Of a stretch of DNA of 64,000 nt, positions 62,698 to 64,000 are shown in pieces. The stretch lies in contig NZ_CP007130.1 of assembly GCF_000522985.1 (NCBI RefSeq), forward strand, positions 496,001 to 560,000. The letters run 5' to 3'. A program made the position numbers and the translations under genes. The stretch comes from Gemmatirosa kalamazoonensis (GTDB lineage: Bacteria > Gemmatimonadota > Gemmatimonadetes > Gemmatimonadales > Gemmatimonadaceae). Each line of letters begins with the position of its first letter. The first letter of the stretch is position 1. A model generated the notes under the pieces. It was not told the origin of the DNA. It worked only from the letters and a program-made list of their open reading frames with translations, and did no database searches.

Positions 62698-64000
62698 TGC
62701 AGATCCTGCGGAAGAACACTCTCACGCGGAGCCGCGGAGGACGCGGAGAACTGCCCATTCACAAGTGTCGTGCTCCGCATGCTCCGCGTGCTCCGCGTCT
62801 CCGCGTGAGCATGCACTGCGTCGTGCTCGCCGCGTTCGCCGCTCGAGGCGGCGCGCAGGAGCGGGAGACGCTGCGCGACGGATGGGCGATCCAGTCGTCG
62901 GCCGAGGTGGGCACCGACGGTGCGCGGATCTCCGCGCCGACGTATCGCGCCACCGGCTGGCATCGCGCGACGGTGCCGTCGACGGTGGTCGGCACGCTCG
63001 TCGACGACAGCGTGTACCGCGACCCGTTCTTCGGGATGAACCTGCGCGCGCTGCCCGGCATGAGCTACAAGATCGGGCAGAACTTCGCGCACCTGCCCAT
63101 GGACTCGACGAGCCCGTTCGCCGTGCCGTGGTGGTACCGCCGCACGTTCCGCGTGCCGGGCGCGATGCGCGGCCGCCGGCTCGTGCTCCACTTCGACGGG
63201 ATCAACTACCGCGCGAACGTGTGGCTCAACGGCCGCCGGCTCGCCGACTCGAGCCAGGTCGTCGGCACCTATCGCCGCTACGACTTCGACGTGACCGATG
63301 CCGTCGCGGCGGGGCCCAACGCGCTCGCCGTCGAGGTCTTCGCGCCGACACCGCCCGACCTGCAGACGACGTGGGTGGACTGGAACCCATCGCCGCCGGA
63401 CAAGGACATGGGGATCTGGCAGCCCGTGTCGCTCGTCGCGAGCGGCAGCGTCGTGCTGCGCGACCCGCAGGTCGTCAGCCACGTCGACACGGCGACGCTC
63501 CGGCGCGCCGAGCTCACCGTGGGCACGGAGCTCCGCAACCTCGGCCCGCGCCCCGTGACGGGCACGCTGCGCGGGCGTATCGAGGGCGTCTCGTTCAGCA
63601 GGACGGTGACGCTCGCGCCTAACGACAGCGCGTACGTCGCGTTCACGCCGGACAGCTTCCCGCAGCTCCGCTTCACGAGCCCGCGGCTCTGGTGGCCGGT
63701 GGAGCTCGGGCGGCCGGAGCTGTACACGCTCGACCTGTCGTTCACCGCGGGCGGCCGGGTCTCGGATCGGCAGCGCGTGCGCTTCGGGATCCGGGAGATC
63801 ACGTCCGAGACGACGGCGCGCGGCGGGCGGCTGCTCGTGGTGAACGGCAGGCGGATCCTGGTGCGCGGCGGCGGATGGGCGCCGGACATCTTCTTCCGAC
63901 CGCAGCCCGAGCGGCAGGACGCGCAGCTCCGCTACGCGCTCGACATGCACCTCAACACCATCCGGCTCGAGGGCAACTACGAGGACGACCGCTTCTGGCA
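62697..64000 (+). CDS. GH2 exo-beta-glucosaminidase-like glycosidase, partial at the right edge
   Basis: At least 434 aa. ATG 62697 overlaps the permease stop and has AGGAGG 10 bases upstream, giving MQILRKN; a hairpin repeat then runs in frame to ATG 62811, whose sequence MHCVVLAAFAARGGAQ is signal-peptide-like. The catalytic-family features are WYRRTFRVP, LHFDGINYRANVWLNGRRLADS, DWNPSPPDKDMGIWQPV, and LWWPVELGRPELYTLDL, resembling CsxA-type exo-glucosaminidases of GH2. The TIM-barrel with the catalytic residues lies beyond the window. Secreted or periplasmic; substrate could be chitosan oligosaccharides or other beta-linked sugars. Confidence 0.85.
   Translation, partial: MQILRKNTLTRSRGGRGELPIHKCRAPHAPRAPRLRVSMHCVVLAAFAARGGAQERETLRDGWAIQSSAEVGTDGARISAPTYRATGWHRATVPSTVVGTLVDDSVYRDPFFGMNLRALPGMSYKIGQNFAHLPMDSTSPFAVPWWYRRTFRVPGAMRGRRLVLHFDGINYRANVWLNGRRLADSSQVVGTYRRYDFDVTDAVAAGPNALAVEVFAPTPPDLQTTWVDWNPSPPDKDMGIWQPVSLVASGSVVLRDPQVVSHVDTATLRRAELTVGTELRNLGPRPVTGTLRGRIEGVSFSRTVTLAPNDSAYVAFTPDSFPQLRFTSPRLWWPVELGRPELYTLDLSFTAGGRVSDRQRVRFGIREITSETTARGGRLLVVNGRRILVRGGGWAPDIFFRPQPERQDAQLRYALDMHLNTIRLEGNYEDDRFW
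62721..62809. repeat. Hairpin of ACGCGGAG units inside the GH2 gene start
   Basis: The left arm 62721-62749 and the right arm 62771-62809 pair imperfectly and consist of ACGCGGAG-type tandem units, like the hairpin at 37561-37633. The reading frame from ATG 62697 stays open through it. It separates the presumed start from the signal peptide core. Confidence 0.85.

Larger units (their letters stand above)
1..64000. repeat. Dispersed word GTTAGGC / GCCTAAC, 47 copies
   Basis: By hand count the 7-mer occurs 47 times, 39 of them as CGTTAGGC. Plus-strand GTTAGGC starts: 4504, 6135, 11206, 11787, 14191, 15925, 17158, 18889, 20899, 26903, 31497, 33939, 44360, 44913, 46232, 49937, 51254, 52094, 57094, 57742. 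GCCTAAC starts: 530, 1369, 3088, 5122, 5760, 8773, 9178, 15136, 16475, 19745, 27447, 29561, 30127, 31689, 39706, 39745, 42564, 43951, 43994, 45603, 47648, 51871, 53375, 54487, 56132, 59063, 63617. Inside genes it is read as TTA-GGC (Leu-Gly) or CCT-AAC (Pro-Asn); at gene ends it provides TAG or TAA. Both orientations are about equally common. Function unknown. Confidence 0.85.

Noticed and set aside
1-64000. Prophage, transposon or integrative element
   Set aside because: No transposase, integrase, phage structural gene or tRNA-adjacent attachment repeat is visible; base composition and gene style look uniform.

Overview
The window is very GC-rich chromosomal DNA with tightly packed genes on both strands, many four-base ATGA/GTGA overlaps, and no rRNA, tRNA, CRISPR array, transposase or prophage gene that I can recognise. 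The gene families (two DUF5916 outer-membrane proteins, an orphan MacB-type permease beside a LytS/LytTR pair, GAF-rich kinases, a TIGR02999-type ECF sigma factor, Ser/Thr kinase, winged-helix/TolB one-component receptor) suggest a free-living Gram-negative of the Gemmatimonadota/Acidobacteriota type. Gemmatimonadota is my best guess, inferred from gene content only.

Layout. 1-6.1 kb: a very large DUF4011/SF1 helicase-nuclease-DUF3320 protein (frameshifted, running off the left edge) and rmuC. 6.2-11.8 kb: two exported proteins, one L,D-transpeptidase-like, a DUF5916 protein and a secreted protein with an internal duplication. 11.8-18 kb: a cystathionine lyase; a translationally coupled sigma factor and LexA-like S24 autoprotease; a radical SAM protein; a sarcosine/tryptophan-oxidase-like enzyme coupled to a ROK sugar kinase. 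18.3-23.8 kb: a signalling operon of a five-GAF histidine kinase, a Ser/Thr kinase and an ECF sigma factor. 24-34.4 kb: a TonB-type receptor, an AlkZ-like protein, a cytochrome c lipoprotein and a bacterial NHEJ module (LigD, Ku, DUF72). 34.5-39 kb: an HlyD/ABC/FtsX/FtsX export operon. 39-49 kb: a one-component TolB-propeller regulator, an L,D-transpeptidase, a MerR/thioredoxin divergon, small exported proteins, a PhyH dioxygenase and a LytS/LytTR two-component pair. 49-64 kb: a solitary 852-aa FtsX-type permease, a run of small conserved genes including a 50-aa protein, a secreted zinc metalloprotease, a second DUF5916 protein, a polysaccharide flippase, an amino-acid permease and the start of a GH2 exo-glucosaminidase-like enzyme.

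Two kinds of signal run across the genes. First, the word GTTAGGC (either strand) occurs 47 times by my hand count, about once per 1.4 kb. In genes it appears almost only as the codon pair TTA-GGC (Leu-Gly), as CCT-AAC (Pro-Asn) on the other strand, or as the stop codon; at some convergent junctions one copy supplies both stops. Its density resembles that of DNA-uptake or other genome-wide landmark words. Second, a set of long hairpins whose arms are built from short tandem repeats (units such as ACGCGGAG or ACGCGGATC) sits at gene ends, and one appears to be spliced in frame into the signal peptide of the GH2 gene.

The most system-like candidates are the sigma/LexA-like pair, in which the Ala-Gly bond, Ser and Lys have almost exactly the E. 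coli LexA spacing but the N-terminal domain is not the usual helix-turn-helix, and the histidine kinase/Ser-Thr kinase/ECF operon. Three genes carry apparent frameshifts at or near short GC-rich runs, so sequence error is possible.
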